64,000 nucleotides of DNA from Bacteriovorax sp037444575 (GTDB taxonomy: Bacteria > Bdellovibrionota > Bacteriovoracia > Bacteriovoracales > Bacteriovoracaceae): the NCBI GenBank assembly GCA_037444575.1, contig JBBIME010000007.1:248001-312000 (forward strand). Reading direction: 5' to 3'. A program made the position numbers and the translations under genes. Shown here one piece after another: positions 6,710 to 15,260 of this stretch. The notes under the pieces are model-generated. The model saw only the letters and a program-made list of their open reading frames with translations. It searched no databases and had not been told where the DNA came from. Within the stretch, counting starts at the first letter, position 1; every line of letters starts with the position of its first letter.

Positions 6710-8249
6710 TCCTAAAATTCAGTTTCTCCTTCTCTCTTTTTTAGGAGGGCTACTTTACGCGAGTGGGTTTCCTCTTTTTGTAGGTCACTCTTTTTTCCTT
6801 GGTCCTATGATTGGATTTTTTCTTTTTAACTATGCCCTCTTTAAGGAGACAGAACTAAAAAAACAAATGCTGATCGCTTTAGCTTTTTCATTTGGATTTT
6901 ACCTTTTAGGCTTTTACTGGATTCCCTATACTTTAAAAGAATTTGGAGGACTTCAGTTTCCAATCAATAATCTTTTAGGGCTGCTCTTTTCTCTGGTTAT
7001 TATCCCTCAAGTTTATATTTATACCATTATCAAAAGAAGAATTAGCTCTCCTGCTCTACTTGCGATTGCCTATGTGCTGCTGGAAGAATTTGTTCCTCAG
7101 CAATTTCCGGCCCACATCGGACATAGTTTTCTTTCCATTGCTCCGTATTTTCCCTTGAGGCTTGCTCCTCTATTTGGAGCTCCTGTTTATTCATTTCTCA
7201 CAGCTTTTATTGGACTCTCTGTAATCGATCACATCCAAAATAAAAGGGTGCCGGTTATCTCCTACGCTCTTTTTTCTTTGATGGTTATTTTAAACTTTGC
7301 TCTACCTGCTCCATTCAAAGGAGAAGCTCTTCCTCCTTTAAATGTAAGAGTGGTGCAACCCAATATTGGAAATTTTCTTAAAATCACCTCTGAAAAAGGA
7401 GAGACAAATTCACTTAAGAGTGTTTTTGATAATTACTATGAATTAAGTACTGCTCCCTCAACCAAGCCACTCGATCTTATTGTCTGGCCAGAAACAGCTT
7501 TTCCAACACTCATTTCCAGCGATATAATGAAAAAAAATGATGATCTAAAAATTCCTGGAACTCTCTCTCAGATCATAGAAAAAACTCAAGCTGAACTTTT
7601 TATTGGTGGATATGATTTAAAACCAAAAATCGGTTTTGACGATTATGAAAGTCAGTACAATTCTGCTTTTCTCTTTGGCAATGATCAGAAGTTAAAAGAA
7701 GTTTATCGAAAAATTCACTTGATTCCTTTTGGTGAAGGGCTTCCATTTGGTCCTTTCAATAAAGTTCTAAGCAAGGTAATCACAAACGTCTCTTACTTTG
7801 CAGAAGGAACAAGTTTTCCACTTTTTAAAACACAAAATGGAATACCTTTCATCAGTGTTATTTGTTATGAAATTCTTTTCTCTAGATTTTTAAGAGAGTT
7901 CTTAAATAATCAAAGCACACAGCCGCAATTTCTTATCAATCTTACTAATGATTCATGGTATGGCGACACAGCTGAACCTCATCAACACTTATTTCTAGCA
8001 GAATGGAGAGCACTCGAATTCAATCTCCCAATAATTAGATCGACCAATACAGGAATCACAACTGTCATATACCCAGATGGATCTGAGTCAGATCGACTCA
8101 CATTTGAACAAAGAAAAGATCTTGATGTTGAATTAAAACTTAATGCGAGAAAAAGCACAGTCTATCAAAAATTCGGATTATGGATGGTCTTAGCTCTGGC
8201 TGCACTTTTTTATGGGGCCGAAAAATCTTATCGGAAGTTTAAGACTTAA
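6690..8249 (+). CDS. lnt: Apolipoprotein N-acyltransferase
   Basis: Transfers the third acyl chain to the N-terminal Cys of lipoproteins in the inner membrane. Several N-terminal membrane helices precede a nitrilase-like periplasmic domain and a final membrane helix. With the ATG at 6690 (519 residues), the Glu-Lys-Cys triad falls at E268 (VWPETAFP), K341 (YRKIHLIPFGE) and C392 (VICYE). This is almost the same spacing as E. coli Lnt (E267, K335, C387) and argues against the longer reading from 6627. The last 11 bases overlap the convergent kdsD gene. The many lipoproteins in this window are its expected substrates. Confidence 0.93.
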   Translation: MLSKLYIPKIQFLLLSFLGGLLYASGFPLFVGHSFFLGPMIGFFLFNYALFKETELKKQMLIALAFSFGFYLLGFYWIPYTLKEFGGLQFPINNLLGLLFSLVIIPQVYIYTIIKRRISSPALLAIAYVLLEEFVPQQFPAHIGHSFLSIAPYFPLRLAPLFGAPVYSFLTAFIGLSVIDHIQNKRVPVISYALFSLMVILNFALPAPFKGEALPPLNVRVVQPNIGNFLKITSEKGETNSLKSVFDNYYELSTAPSTKPLDLIVWPETAFPTLISSDIMKKNDDLKIPGTLSQIIEKTQAELFIGGYDLKPKIGFDDYESQYNSAFLFGNDQKLKEVYRKIHLIPFGEGLPFGPFNKVLSKVITNVSYFAEGTSFPLFKTQNGIPFISVICYEILFSRFLREFLNNQSTQPQFLINLTNDSWYGDTAEPHQHLFLAEWRALEFNLPIIRSTNTGITTVIYPDGSESDRLTFEQRKDLDVELKLNARKSTVYQKFGLWMVLALAALFYGAEKSYRKFKT

Positions 8250-9231
8250 GAGCGAATCCTTCTTTTAGAAGTTCGTGCAAACGAATAAATCCTAAAAATT
8301 TTCCCGACTCAACGACTGGCAAAATTTGAATTGAGCGAGTGTTGCTTTCCATTAATTCAAGGGCCTCAAAAGCTAAGTTTTCTGGTCCAATCGTAATTGG
8401 ATTAGTATTCATAATATCGCGAACTGGAGTTTTAAGGCCTTGATTTTCTCGAGTAAAGGTACGTCTGATGTCTCCCTCAACCATGATTCCTAAAAATTTG
8501 TTATTTTCAACAATCGCGCATCCACTAACTGGATGCTTAGTCATTTGTAAGACAACCTCTTGAAGAGTTTGATCTGGGGTCAATACTGGGCATGATGCTG
8601 CTTTAATCATTAAATCTTTTACTTTCATTCGAAGCGATTTACCAAGGATTCCACCTGGGTGGTAAACAGCAAATCCTTCTTTAGAAAGTCCAGTCAGGGC
8701 CTCTAATAAGACGGCCATGGCATCTCCCATGGCAATTGCGACTGTTGAGCTTGTTGTTGGCGCCTGATTATTTATGCAGGCTTCTTTTTCAACTGAGCAG
8801 TCAAAAAGAATTCCACATTCATCTCCAATTGGAGATTTTTGAGCTCCGATAAGACCGATGCGGTTTTCTCTTTTCGTTGGAATAAAAGGAAGAAGTTTTA
8901 AAATCTCTTCTGTCGTTCCTGACTTACTTATAAAAACGATGGCATCTGATTTTCTTAAACGTCCAAGATCCCCATGCAAAGCTTCAGTTGGGTGTAAATA
9001 AAATGAAGGAAGTCCAAGAGAAGTGAATGTCGAAGCACATTTTTGAGCAATAATGCCAGACTTCCCTACTCCACAAAAAATGAGGGCAGAATCCGTATCC
9101 TGCAATTTTTGAAATAGGGCCGCTAATTTTTCGACCTGAGCTGCTCCGGATTTCTCAAGAAGAGTAGCCGCGCGTTCCAGTGCCTTTGCTTCAAGTCTTA
9201 AAACATCTGCCATTATTGTAGTGTGGGCCAT
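8239..9231 (-). CDS. kdsD: Arabinose-5-phosphate isomerase, KdsD/GutQ type
   Basis: Interconverts ribulose 5-phosphate and arabinose 5-phosphate, the first step toward the lipopolysaccharide sugar Kdo. An N-terminal SIS domain shows CGVGKSG (about 53-59), the ALHGDLG motif and ISKSGTTEE (101-109). The linker YHPGGILGKSLRMKVKDLM is characteristic of KdsD. Two CBS domains (about 205-325) follow. At 330 residues it matches the family. AAGGA precedes the start. The converging lnt gene overlaps its 3' end by 11 bases. GutQ-type paralogues have the same architecture, so the symbol rests on the absence of sugar-alcohol genes nearby. Confidence 0.9.
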   Translation of the reverse strand: MAHTTIMADVLRLEAKALERAATLLEKSGAAQVEKLAALFQKLQDTDSALIFCGVGKSGIIAQKCASTFTSLGLPSFYLHPTEALHGDLGRLRKSDAIVFISKSGTTEEILKLLPFIPTKRENRIGLIGAQKSPIGDECGILFDCSVEKEACINNQAPTTSSTVAIAMGDAMAVLLEALTGLSKEGFAVYHPGGILGKSLRMKVKDLMIKAASCPVLTPDQTLQEVVLQMTKHPVSGCAIVENNKFLGIMVEGDIRRTFTRENQGLKTPVRDIMNTNPITIGPENLAFEALELMESNTRSIQILPVVESGKFLGFIRLHELLKEGFALKS

Positions 9232-9291
9232 ACATTCCTTCTCATCAAATATCTTTGTCTTATTTTCAATCTTCGTTACAATGTATTTAAG

Positions 9292-9834
9292 ATGATAAAA
9301 AGTTTTTTACAACTAATAAAGATTTCTTTCTTGTTCCTGCTTCCGTCTCTAATGTTTACGGGCTGCTCTTCTTATGAAAATTTCAAGCAAGTTAGCGAAG
9401 AATTGGAGATCCCAAGCCAGGTTTATCGCGCAGACTATAATAAAGTTTGGCAAGAGGTCATGAAAATTACCAATAAATATGACCGCGAAGTCTACAATCA
9501 AGAGGCCGGCGTCATAAAAACCCGTTGGATGGATAACACGCTTGAACTCAATTTTGCTGATTCTTTTGGATCAAATGACGCTGTAAAATCAGCTCAGTTT
9601 AAACTAATCATAAACGTTGTTAAAGGGTATCGGGGTAGCAAGGAAGTTTGTAAAGTTACCGTCTTTAAAAGACAAAGGGTTGAGCAGGATTTTCTTCAAG
9701 GCTGGAAAGTTATAAGAAGTGATGGAATCCTGGAAAAAGCTATCCTATATCGTCTAGAAAGAGCGCTCGCCATTGAATCAAAGCTTCAAGAGATTGAAGA
9801 AAAGAAAAGCAAAGAAGCTGAAAAAGGTTTCTAG
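9292..9834 (+). CDS. Putative lipoprotein
   Basis: A 180-residue protein with a signal sequence (IKISFLFLLPSLMFT) leading into a lipobox-like FTGCSS. Lipidation is therefore probable although the -3 residue is Phe. The mature part is mixed alpha/beta with a charged C-terminal helix (LQEIEEKKSKEAEKG). It loosely recalls the small outer-membrane lipoproteins that share a VW-x5-IT-x9 helix (KVWQEVMKITNKY), but I cannot name the family. I chose the ATG at 9292 because it directly precedes the signal sequence; a reading extended to 9223 would overlap the divergent kdsD start. Confidence 0.7.
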   Translation: MIKSFLQLIKISFLFLLPSLMFTGCSSYENFKQVSEELEIPSQVYRADYNKVWQEVMKITNKYDREVYNQEAGVIKTRWMDNTLELNFADSFGSNDAVKSAQFKLIINVVKGYRGSKEVCKVTVFKRQRVEQDFLQGWKVIRSDGILEKAILYRLERALAIESKLQEIEEKKSKEAEKGF

Positions 9835-9877
9835 TTATTCTAATAATTATTACTAATACAAATTTCCCAAAAATAGA

Positions 9878-10663
9878 TTATTGAATCGTAGTATCTAAGG
9901 CCATTCTCTGCCAGAAAAGTCTCTTTGTTTTAAGATCTGATCCAGGAGATTTTTGACCAGTAATTTTAGTTAAACTCAGATCCATTTCATTGAAAATATC
10001 GTTGTAGCGATCTTTTTGTATCATTTTTATAAGAGGAGCTCTCGCCTCTGCAAACTTTAAATCTCCAATGGTCGTAATAACAGACTTGATGAGATTCGAG
10101 CGCTTGGTTTTAAAAACCTTTCCATTTAACGTTGGCTGATAATAATTTTTTTTATCGTAAAGCATCGCCCATACCTGAGGAGCAGATTTCTCGATCTTCA
10201 AAGCTCTGATATTTTCTAAGGCCTGAGATCTTACGATGAATGAATCATCTGAAAGTAACATCGCATAGTGAGCACCATAATTTTTTTGTTTTAAGGCAAG
10301 CATGGTCTTAAGGCTGGCCATTCTCATGACCCAATTCGGATGTTTTAAAAATTTTGCCAAGAATGGAGCCGACTTATCCCCCATGATTTGCCCAAGTAAA
10401 AAAGTGGCCACCCAGCGGTTTTTATCAGGGTATTTTCCATTTTTCATAACTTCAATCAAGGCCTCAACTGATTGCCCACCGTTTTTTAAAGTTTCACTCT
10501 TTAAAGCGGCAATCTGGTTTTTATCAGTGTAATTAATCATGTATTTTTGAAGAAGAACTTCTTTAACTTCACTTGCATTAATTGAAGCTTGAGCTGTTAC
10601 ACAGACTGCAAGAGTTGAAAGAAGAGAAATTTTCAGGAGAAACTTTGAGTTAATTCTAAACAT
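9878..10663 (-). CDS. Exported HEAT-repeat protein
   Basis: A 261-residue protein with a signal peptide (LLKISLLSTLAVCVTAQASI). The mature region consists of HEAT-like helical pairs: ALIEVMKNGKYPDKNRWVATFLLGQI, APFLAKFLKHPNWVMRMASLKTMLAL and YAMLLSDDSFIVRSQALENI. These repeats usually provide a scaffold for other proteins; no enzymatic motif is visible. TAGGAG lies eight bases before the ATG at 10663, which also gives the proper signal peptide, so the much longer upstream reading is discarded. It lies 22 bases downstream of the coiled-coil membrane protein gene and is probably co-transcribed. Confidence 0.8.
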   Translation of the reverse strand: MFRINSKFLLKISLLSTLAVCVTAQASINASEVKEVLLQKYMINYTDKNQIAALKSETLKNGGQSVEALIEVMKNGKYPDKNRWVATFLLGQIMGDKSAPFLAKFLKHPNWVMRMASLKTMLALKQKNYGAHYAMLLSDDSFIVRSQALENIRALKIEKSAPQVWAMLYDKKNYYQPTLNGKVFKTKRSNLIKSVITTIGDLKFAEARAPLIKMIQKDRYNDIFNEMDLSLTKITGQKSPGSDLKTKRLFWQRMALDTTIQ

Positions 10664-10685
10664 AATAAGATCTCCTAAAAAGTTG

Positions 10686-11585
10686 TTAGCCCAACATTTT
10701 TTCAAATTCAGATAATAATTCTTCGGCTGATTTTTGTTCCCCTTCGACACTTGGAACTTCTTCTTGAATCTCAACAACTGCTGCTTTTGGTGCAGGTTTA
10801 CTCTCTGCAATCGCTTTTGCCATTTCTGCTTCTAAGTCAATTTCCTCTTCTTCTACTGGAGGAGCTGGAGGAGGAGTCACTTCCGGAGCTTTTACTGCAG
10901 GAGCTCCTCCTTTCTTAAGGGCAGCAAGTTCAGCTTTAAGCTGATCGTTTTCCTGTTGAAGTCTTTTTAGATTAGCTAAATCTTCTTCGATGATTTCATA
11001 TTCTTTCAAGCGTTCACGAAGATCATTTCTTTCACCAGTAACTGAACTTAATTCGCGTTGCAAATTAGCATCGCCCCCACTCGCTGCACGAGCCTGGTTT
11101 AGTTCTGCCTGAAGAGAAGCTATGTCTTTTTTCAACATATCTACTTCAGCTCCACCTTTACCTGAAGATAATTCTTGTACTTTCTTTTCAAGATCTCCAA
11201 TTTGTCTAGAGCGATCATTGAGCTTTAATGTAAGTGAAGCAATTTCAGCATTTTTTTGATTTACTTCTTCTGAAGCAGAACCAATGCCGATGTTTGTTGA
11301 GCTTGGAAGATCTCCGACAGGAACAACAGAAGGAATTCCATTTCCAATATCAAGGCCTCCTCCTCTGAAAAGAGAAGATTTTAATGAAGTGGAATTTTGA
11401 ATAATTGAATCTAAATAATTTTTAACAACACTTGCTGGTATTTCATGCGAGAGTTGATGAAACTTTTTTCTATTATAAAACCAATAAACAACAATACCTG
11501 CCATTGTTATAAGCAAAAGCATGCTGAAGACAGTTATGGTTTCATCTGTAAATTTTGTAAGAATTAAACGTAATGTTTCTGACAC
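10686..11585 (-). CDS. Single-pass membrane protein with long coiled coil
   Basis: A 299-residue protein with one membrane helix (about residues 17-37, VFSMLLLITMAGIVVYWFY). A linker and a long coiled coil follow (about 110-225, with ELNQARAAS and ERNDLRERLKEYE heptads), then a Pro/Ala/Glu-rich acidic tail and a short C-terminal helix, SAEELLSEFEKMLG, that looks like a conserved docking peptide. The layout suggests a cytoplasmic or periplasmic scaffold tethered to the inner membrane. I do not recognise the family. It heads a two-gene unit with the exported HEAT protein. Confidence 0.75.
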   Translation of the reverse strand: MSETLRLILTKFTDETITVFSMLLLITMAGIVVYWFYNRKKFHQLSHEIPASVVKNYLDSIIQNSTSLKSSLFRGGGLDIGNGIPSVVPVGDLPSSTNIGIGSASEEVNQKNAEIASLTLKLNDRSRQIGDLEKKVQELSSGKGGAEVDMLKKDIASLQAELNQARAASGGDANLQRELSSVTGERNDLRERLKEYEIIEEDLANLKRLQQENDQLKAELAALKKGGAPAVKAPEVTPPPAPPVEEEEIDLEAEMAKAIAESKPAPKAAVVEIQEEVPSVEGEQKSAEELLSEFEKMLG

Positions 11586-11624
11586 GCATCCCTTCCTAGG
11601 TAGTCATAAAAGAATCTAATAAAA

Positions 11625-12551
11625 TTATAAGCTTTTAGAAAAATTTGACAAGATCTCACTATGGAGTGGAGCTCTTGCCGCCAAAATTGTCTCTTGAAAT
11701 GGATGAAATTTCTGACCACTATAATCAGTTACTACTACACCCGCTTCAAGACAAATAAGTCCCGCCGCCGAAACATCCCAAGCAGCAAGCCCTCTTTCCC
11801 AGAAACAATCAAAGATTCCTTTGCTGACATAACAGAGATCTAAGGCTGCACTTCCCATTCGTCTTATCCCACGGGTTTTTCCCATCATATTTTTAAAGAG
11901 GGCAAACTCCTCTTCAAAAACGACTCCTTTTTCCGTAGTAAACCCCGTCACCAGGAGTGAGTCTCTTAAAAGTTTAGTGTTGCTAGCTTTTTTGAGTGAA
12001 AGCGGCTTAGATTTTTTTGAATAAAGATTGATTAATTTAGTACCCTTTCCTTTTATGGCAAAGAAGCACTCTCCACTGCTTGGCCGTAAAACCACGCCAA
12101 CGACAGGCTCCCCATAATGAGCAAGAGAAATACAAACCCCAAAATAATCAAGCCCATTTAAGAAATTATGTGTCCCATCAAGGGGATCAATTATCCAAAC
12201 CCACTCTTTTTCTTTTAAAAATTCGTATCGGGCCATCTCACCTTTAAATTCTTTATAGGCACTTTCTTCAGCGAGAACAAAATGATCGGGATAAGCTTTT
12301 TTGATTCCATCTACAATGATTTTCTCTGCTTCAAGGTCAGCATTTGATACAAATCCCTGAGCTTCTTTATTTGTGATTTTTAGCGAAGAAATGCGCAGTT
12401 GTTTTTTTAGCAGATGATCTCCCGCCAACTTAGCAAGCTTCATTGATAATTTTAGTATTTCAGTAGAAATTACTTTTTTATTCGTAATCGCTTTCGTTTT
12501 CTTCGTCGTAACTTTGCTCATAGTTTTCCGAACCGTCTTCTTCGATTTCAT
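11625..12551 (-). CDS. Inositol monophosphatase family protein
   Basis: Mg2+-dependent phosphatase of the IMPase/SuhB/CysQ family. Metal-binding motifs are clear: EESA (about 95), WVWIIDPLDGTHNFLNG and AAWDVSAAGLI. It may act on inositol-1-phosphate, on 3'-phosphoadenosine compounds or as a SuhB-like factor; the sequence does not decide. The N-terminus has an unusual Lys/Thr-rich extension of about 26 residues. This extension is encoded in the same DNA as the acidic tail of YacG, because the two genes overlap by 74 bases if the ATG at 12551 is used. The ATG at 12521 (GGA five bases upstream) is an alternative start. Confidence 0.87.
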   Translation of the reverse strand: MKSKKTVRKTMSKVTTKKTKAITNKKVISTEILKLSMKLAKLAGDHLLKKQLRISSLKITNKEAQGFVSNADLEAEKIIVDGIKKAYPDHFVLAEESAYKEFKGEMARYEFLKEKEWVWIIDPLDGTHNFLNGLDYFGVCISLAHYGEPVVGVVLRPSSGECFFAIKGKGTKLINLYSKKSKPLSLKKASNTKLLRDSLLVTGFTTEKGVVFEEEFALFKNMMGKTRGIRRMGSAALDLCYVSKGIFDCFWERGLAAWDVSAAGLICLEAGVVVTDYSGQKFHPFQETILAARAPLHSEILSNFSKSL

Positions 12552-12717
12552 TGTTGTTTACCTGATTTCTATCTTTTTCTGGAACTCTGTACGACTCTTC
12601 AAACCAATGCCCAAGATCAATCAACTTGCACCTTTCAGAGCAAAAAGGTCTAAATTCAGATTCATAGTAAGAAAATGTTGTCCCACAAGTACACTTTACA
12701 CGTAATATTTTATTCAT
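12478..12717 (-). CDS. yacG: YacG-type zinc-binding protein (DNA gyrase inhibitor family)
   Basis: Small zinc protein; in E. coli YacG binds GyrB and inhibits gyrase. The core shows CTCG, PFCSERCKLIDLGHWFEE and YRVP, the diagnostic YacG pattern with four Cys ligands. The core is about 47 residues. It is followed by an Asp/Glu/Asn-rich tail of about 30 residues that most homologues lack. The start overlaps the end of the aminotransferase gene by four bases, indicating translational coupling, and its tail overlaps the next gene in another frame. Confidence 0.87.
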   Translation of the reverse strand: MNKILRVKCTCGTTFSYYESEFRPFCSERCKLIDLGHWFEESYRVPEKDRNQVNNNEIEEDGSENYEQSYDEENESDYE

Positions 12718-13478
12718 ACCAATTCACCATATCTTCCAAATAGGGCAATCGCCTGATCGAAGATTGAATCATTCCGCTTAAAACTACAGTGCTCAAATTG
12801 AGACACATTGCGGATTCCTTTTACTGAATTAGTTAACCAGATTTCCTGCGCGTTCTCAAGTTCAACTTTAGAAATTGCTGTCTCTACAATATTAAAACCG
12901 CCTGCCTTTAATTTTGTTATCAATTTTTGTCTGGTAATTCCTTCCAACACCATTGATGAAACCGGAGGCGTTTTTATCTGATTTAATTTTGTAACAATAA
13001 AAACATTTGAAGAGCTTGCCTCTGCTACATTTCCATTCTTATCAAAATACATGACATCATCAAAACCTAAAGTCTTAGCTTTTGCGATTTCCAAATCAGA
13101 CTCAAGATAATTTGAAACTTTTAAAAAAGATGGAATCATGCCTGGCGTTTTCAACTTTATCGCTGAAGTCATCTTTAAAGAGTCAGAGGATTCATCAAGT
13201 TGTCGTCTTTCCAGGTGAACAGAGTCATCAAACAATGTCAGTCTAAAATAAGACTCATCTTTAAATTCACTTAACACATGCTCTTTCAATTTCTGATGAT
13301 TGCTTGTCCATCCAACGTTGGGAAACAAAAACTCTGCCCCCTTTAGAAGGCGATCAATATGAGAATCCAAAAAAAGAATTTTTCCATTTTTAGAGATAAA
13401 AGAAGTAAAGGTCAGATGACCTCGATTTATTGAAGGTATTTGATAATATTGTGCCTTGTCTTTTGATAAAATTTTCAT
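12714..13478 (-). CDS. Class IV PLP-dependent aminotransferase/lyase (PabC/IlvE-like)
   Basis: Fold-type IV PLP enzyme. The lysine that would carry PLP lies in LKVSNYLESD. GFDDVMYFDKNGNVAEASSSNVFIV contains the phosphate-binding and Glu motif, and VLEGITRQ and LTNSVKGIRNV complete the signature. At about 254 residues it is close to 4-amino-4-deoxychorismate lyase (PabC), but branched-chain and D-amino-acid aminotransferases look alike. The start is uncertain: an ATG at 13505 sits just in front of the predicted transcription start, so I chose the ATG at 13478. It overlaps yacG by four bases and is divergent from the reductase-panB-coaX operon, whose substrates are branched 2-oxoacids. Confidence 0.85.
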   Translation of the reverse strand: MKILSKDKAQYYQIPSINRGHLTFTSFISKNGKILFLDSHIDRLLKGAEFLFPNVGWTSNHQKLKEHVLSEFKDESYFRLTLFDDSVHLERRQLDESSDSLKMTSAIKLKTPGMIPSFLKVSNYLESDLEIAKAKTLGFDDVMYFDKNGNVAEASSSNVFIVTKLNQIKTPPVSSMVLEGITRQKLITKLKAGGFNIVETAISKVELENAQEIWLTNSVKGIRNVSQFEHCSFKRNDSIFDQAIALFGRYGELV

Positions 13479-13508
13479 TCGCTTTGCGCTGGCCCCTTTT
13501 AGCATATA

Positions 13509-13537
13509 AGTGTAGCTTTAAGGGGAATATTTGCCAA
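13509..13537 (-). promoter_or_regulatory. Probable promoter for the aminotransferase-yacG-phosphatase operon
   Basis: On the minus strand TTGGCA (13537-13532), a 17-base spacer and TACACT (13514-13509). The predicted start at about 13502 lies at the first possible ATG, favouring the second ATG at 13478 for translation. Confidence 0.45.
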
Positions 13538-13553
13538 GCGATCAAGGATTCTT

Positions 13554-14477
13554 ATGACAACAAAAGCGCCCATCGTCATTGTAGGATTTGGCTCTCAGGC
13601 CCGCGCCTGGGCACTTAATCTTCGAGACTCAAAAATAAATTTTAGAATTGCCCTTCAACCGGGAAGTGCTTCTGTAAAAAAAGTAGAGTCGCTAGGATTT
13701 AAGTGCATTACCCTTGAACAAGATGATCTAAAAAACTATTCGCTTTTTCTAATGCTCATCCCTGATGACAAGCACCTTTCTTTTTTTGAAAAAAACCATC
13801 GCTTTTTTAAAGAAAAAACTCACTTTGTCTATGCTCATGGATTTAGTTTATCAAAAGAGCGTTTGCATGAAAAATACGCAACTTTTTCTCACTCACTCTT
13901 AGCTCCAAAGGCCATAGCAAGTGATGTTCGTTTTCAATATGAGACCAAGGGAAAAATTGGAGCTGCTTACTATGCTCAAACTTCAGGTGATGAAAATAGT
14001 TTAAAAGAACTGGCAACTCATTTAGGATTCACGGCGCTTTTTAAAAGTCACTTTGATGAAGAATGCGTTGCTGATCTTTTTTCAGAACAATCTCTTCTTT
14101 GCTCACTTATTCCTTATGGATCTTTGAAATCATATAATCTTCTAAGAAAAAATGGCGTTTCAAAAGAAGTGGCTTTTATGGAATGTTATCTGGAATTAAA
14201 ATCAATCTCTCAAGCTTTTGTAACATTGGGTCCTGAGGCTTTTTTTAATCTTATCTCCCCAAATGCACTCATTGGTTCACAAAAAGGCAGAAAACTACTC
14301 TTAAATGAAGCCTTTGATAGCGGTTTAGAGCAGATTCTCGTTGATATAAAAAATAAAGAGTTTTATAAAGAAGTTGAAATCGATGCCAATCTTTTACGCA
14401 AAAAAGTCCTAGAAGAATGGAGTCAGGAAGAGCTTTCAAAAACATTTGAAAAACTAAAACCAGAGCTAATTGTATGA
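13554..14477 (+). CDS. Ketol-acid reductoisomerase-like reductase, probable ketopantoate reductase
   Basis: Divergent member of the KARI (IlvC) family, 307 residues. The NADP-binding start GFGSQARAWALNLRDS (11-26) has Ala in place of the third Gly. The active site is intact: H95 in YAHGF, K119 in APKA, D174 and E178 in DLFSEQ, E210 and E214 in FMECYLELK, and S235. The metal-ligand spacing (4, 32, 4, 21) equals that of class I KARI (D190, E194, E226, E230, S251). Its stop overlaps the panB start by four bases. IlvC proteins are known to reduce ketopantoate, so this gene probably supplies the PanE step between PanB and PanC; branched-chain amino acid synthesis remains possible. AAGGA precedes the ATG. 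Confidence 0.8.
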   Translation: MTTKAPIVIVGFGSQARAWALNLRDSKINFRIALQPGSASVKKVESLGFKCITLEQDDLKNYSLFLMLIPDDKHLSFFEKNHRFFKEKTHFVYAHGFSLSKERLHEKYATFSHSLLAPKAIASDVRFQYETKGKIGAAYYAQTSGDENSLKELATHLGFTALFKSHFDEECVADLFSEQSLLCSLIPYGSLKSYNLLRKNGVSKEVAFMECYLELKSISQAFVTLGPEAFFNLISPNALIGSQKGRKLLLNEAFDSGLEQILVDIKNKEFYKEVEIDANLLRKKVLEEWSQEELSKTFEKLKPELIV

Positions 14478-15259
14478 CTTACTTAAATCAAAAAGAGACA
14501 CCAAAACTTAATACGCGCCAGATTCGTTCATTTAAAAAAGAAAAAACGAATCGCACTCTTTCAATGCTCACTTGCTACGACTTTCAAACGGCTCAGCTTT
14601 TAAATGAAACAAGTCTCGATTTAATTCTTGTGGGCGATAGCCTTGGAAACGTCATCCTTGGATATGAAAATACAATCGAAGTTACTGTTGATACCATGGC
14701 CCTCTTTTCTAAAGCGGTAAAGCGTGGAGCCTCTAATAAATTTGTTATCGCCGATCTTCCTTTTGGAAGTTACGCTTCGATGGAATTGGGACTCGCTAAT
14801 TCTATTAAACTTTTTCAACAAAGTGGTGTTGAGGCCCTAAAACTTGAAGGAGCTTTTCCATATCAATTAGAACTCATCAAGCGCCTTACTCAAATTGGAA
14901 TTCCTGTCATGGGCCACATCGGATTAACTCCTCAATCAGTTCATGAACAAGGAGGATACTTTACTCATGGTAAAGATATAAGCGAACAAGAAAAACTAAT
15001 GAAAGAAGCTTTTGCATTGGAAGAAGCAGGATGCTTTTCAATTGTTCTTGAATGTGTGGAAGAAAAACTTGCTACTAAAATCACACAACAATTAAAGATT
15101 CCTACAATAGGAATTGGTTCGGGAACTAATACTGACGGACAAGTGTTAGTCATTAACGATCTTCTTCATTTAGGAAAGAACGATCCTCCTAAATTTTGCA
15201 AGCCAATTGCTAATCTTTATGAAACAAAAAAACAATTACTCAGCGAGTATTTAAAATAA
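14474..15259 (+). CDS. panB: 3-methyl-2-oxobutanoate hydroxymethyltransferase
   Basis: Makes ketopantoate from 2-oxoisovalerate and 5,10-methylenetetrahydrofolate, the first committed step of pantothenate synthesis. Family motifs are LTCYDFQTAQLL, LILVGDSLGNVILGYENT with the metal-binding Asp, VIADLPFGSY, ALKLEGA, PVMGHIGLTPQS and IPTIGIGSGTNTDGQVLV. At 261 residues it is of normal length. It is translationally coupled to the KARI-like gene upstream (ATGA overlap), and coaX begins one base after its stop, so the three form one unit for coenzyme A precursor synthesis. Confidence 0.96.
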   Translation: MTYLNQKETPKLNTRQIRSFKKEKTNRTLSMLTCYDFQTAQLLNETSLDLILVGDSLGNVILGYENTIEVTVDTMALFSKAVKRGASNKFVIADLPFGSYASMELGLANSIKLFQQSGVEALKLEGAFPYQLELIKRLTQIGIPVMGHIGLTPQSVHEQGGYFTHGKDISEQEKLMKEAFALEEAGCFSIVLECVEEKLATKITQQLKIPTIGIGSGTNTDGQVLVINDLLHLGKNDPPKFCKPIANLYETKKQLLSEYLK

Positions 15260-15260
15260 G

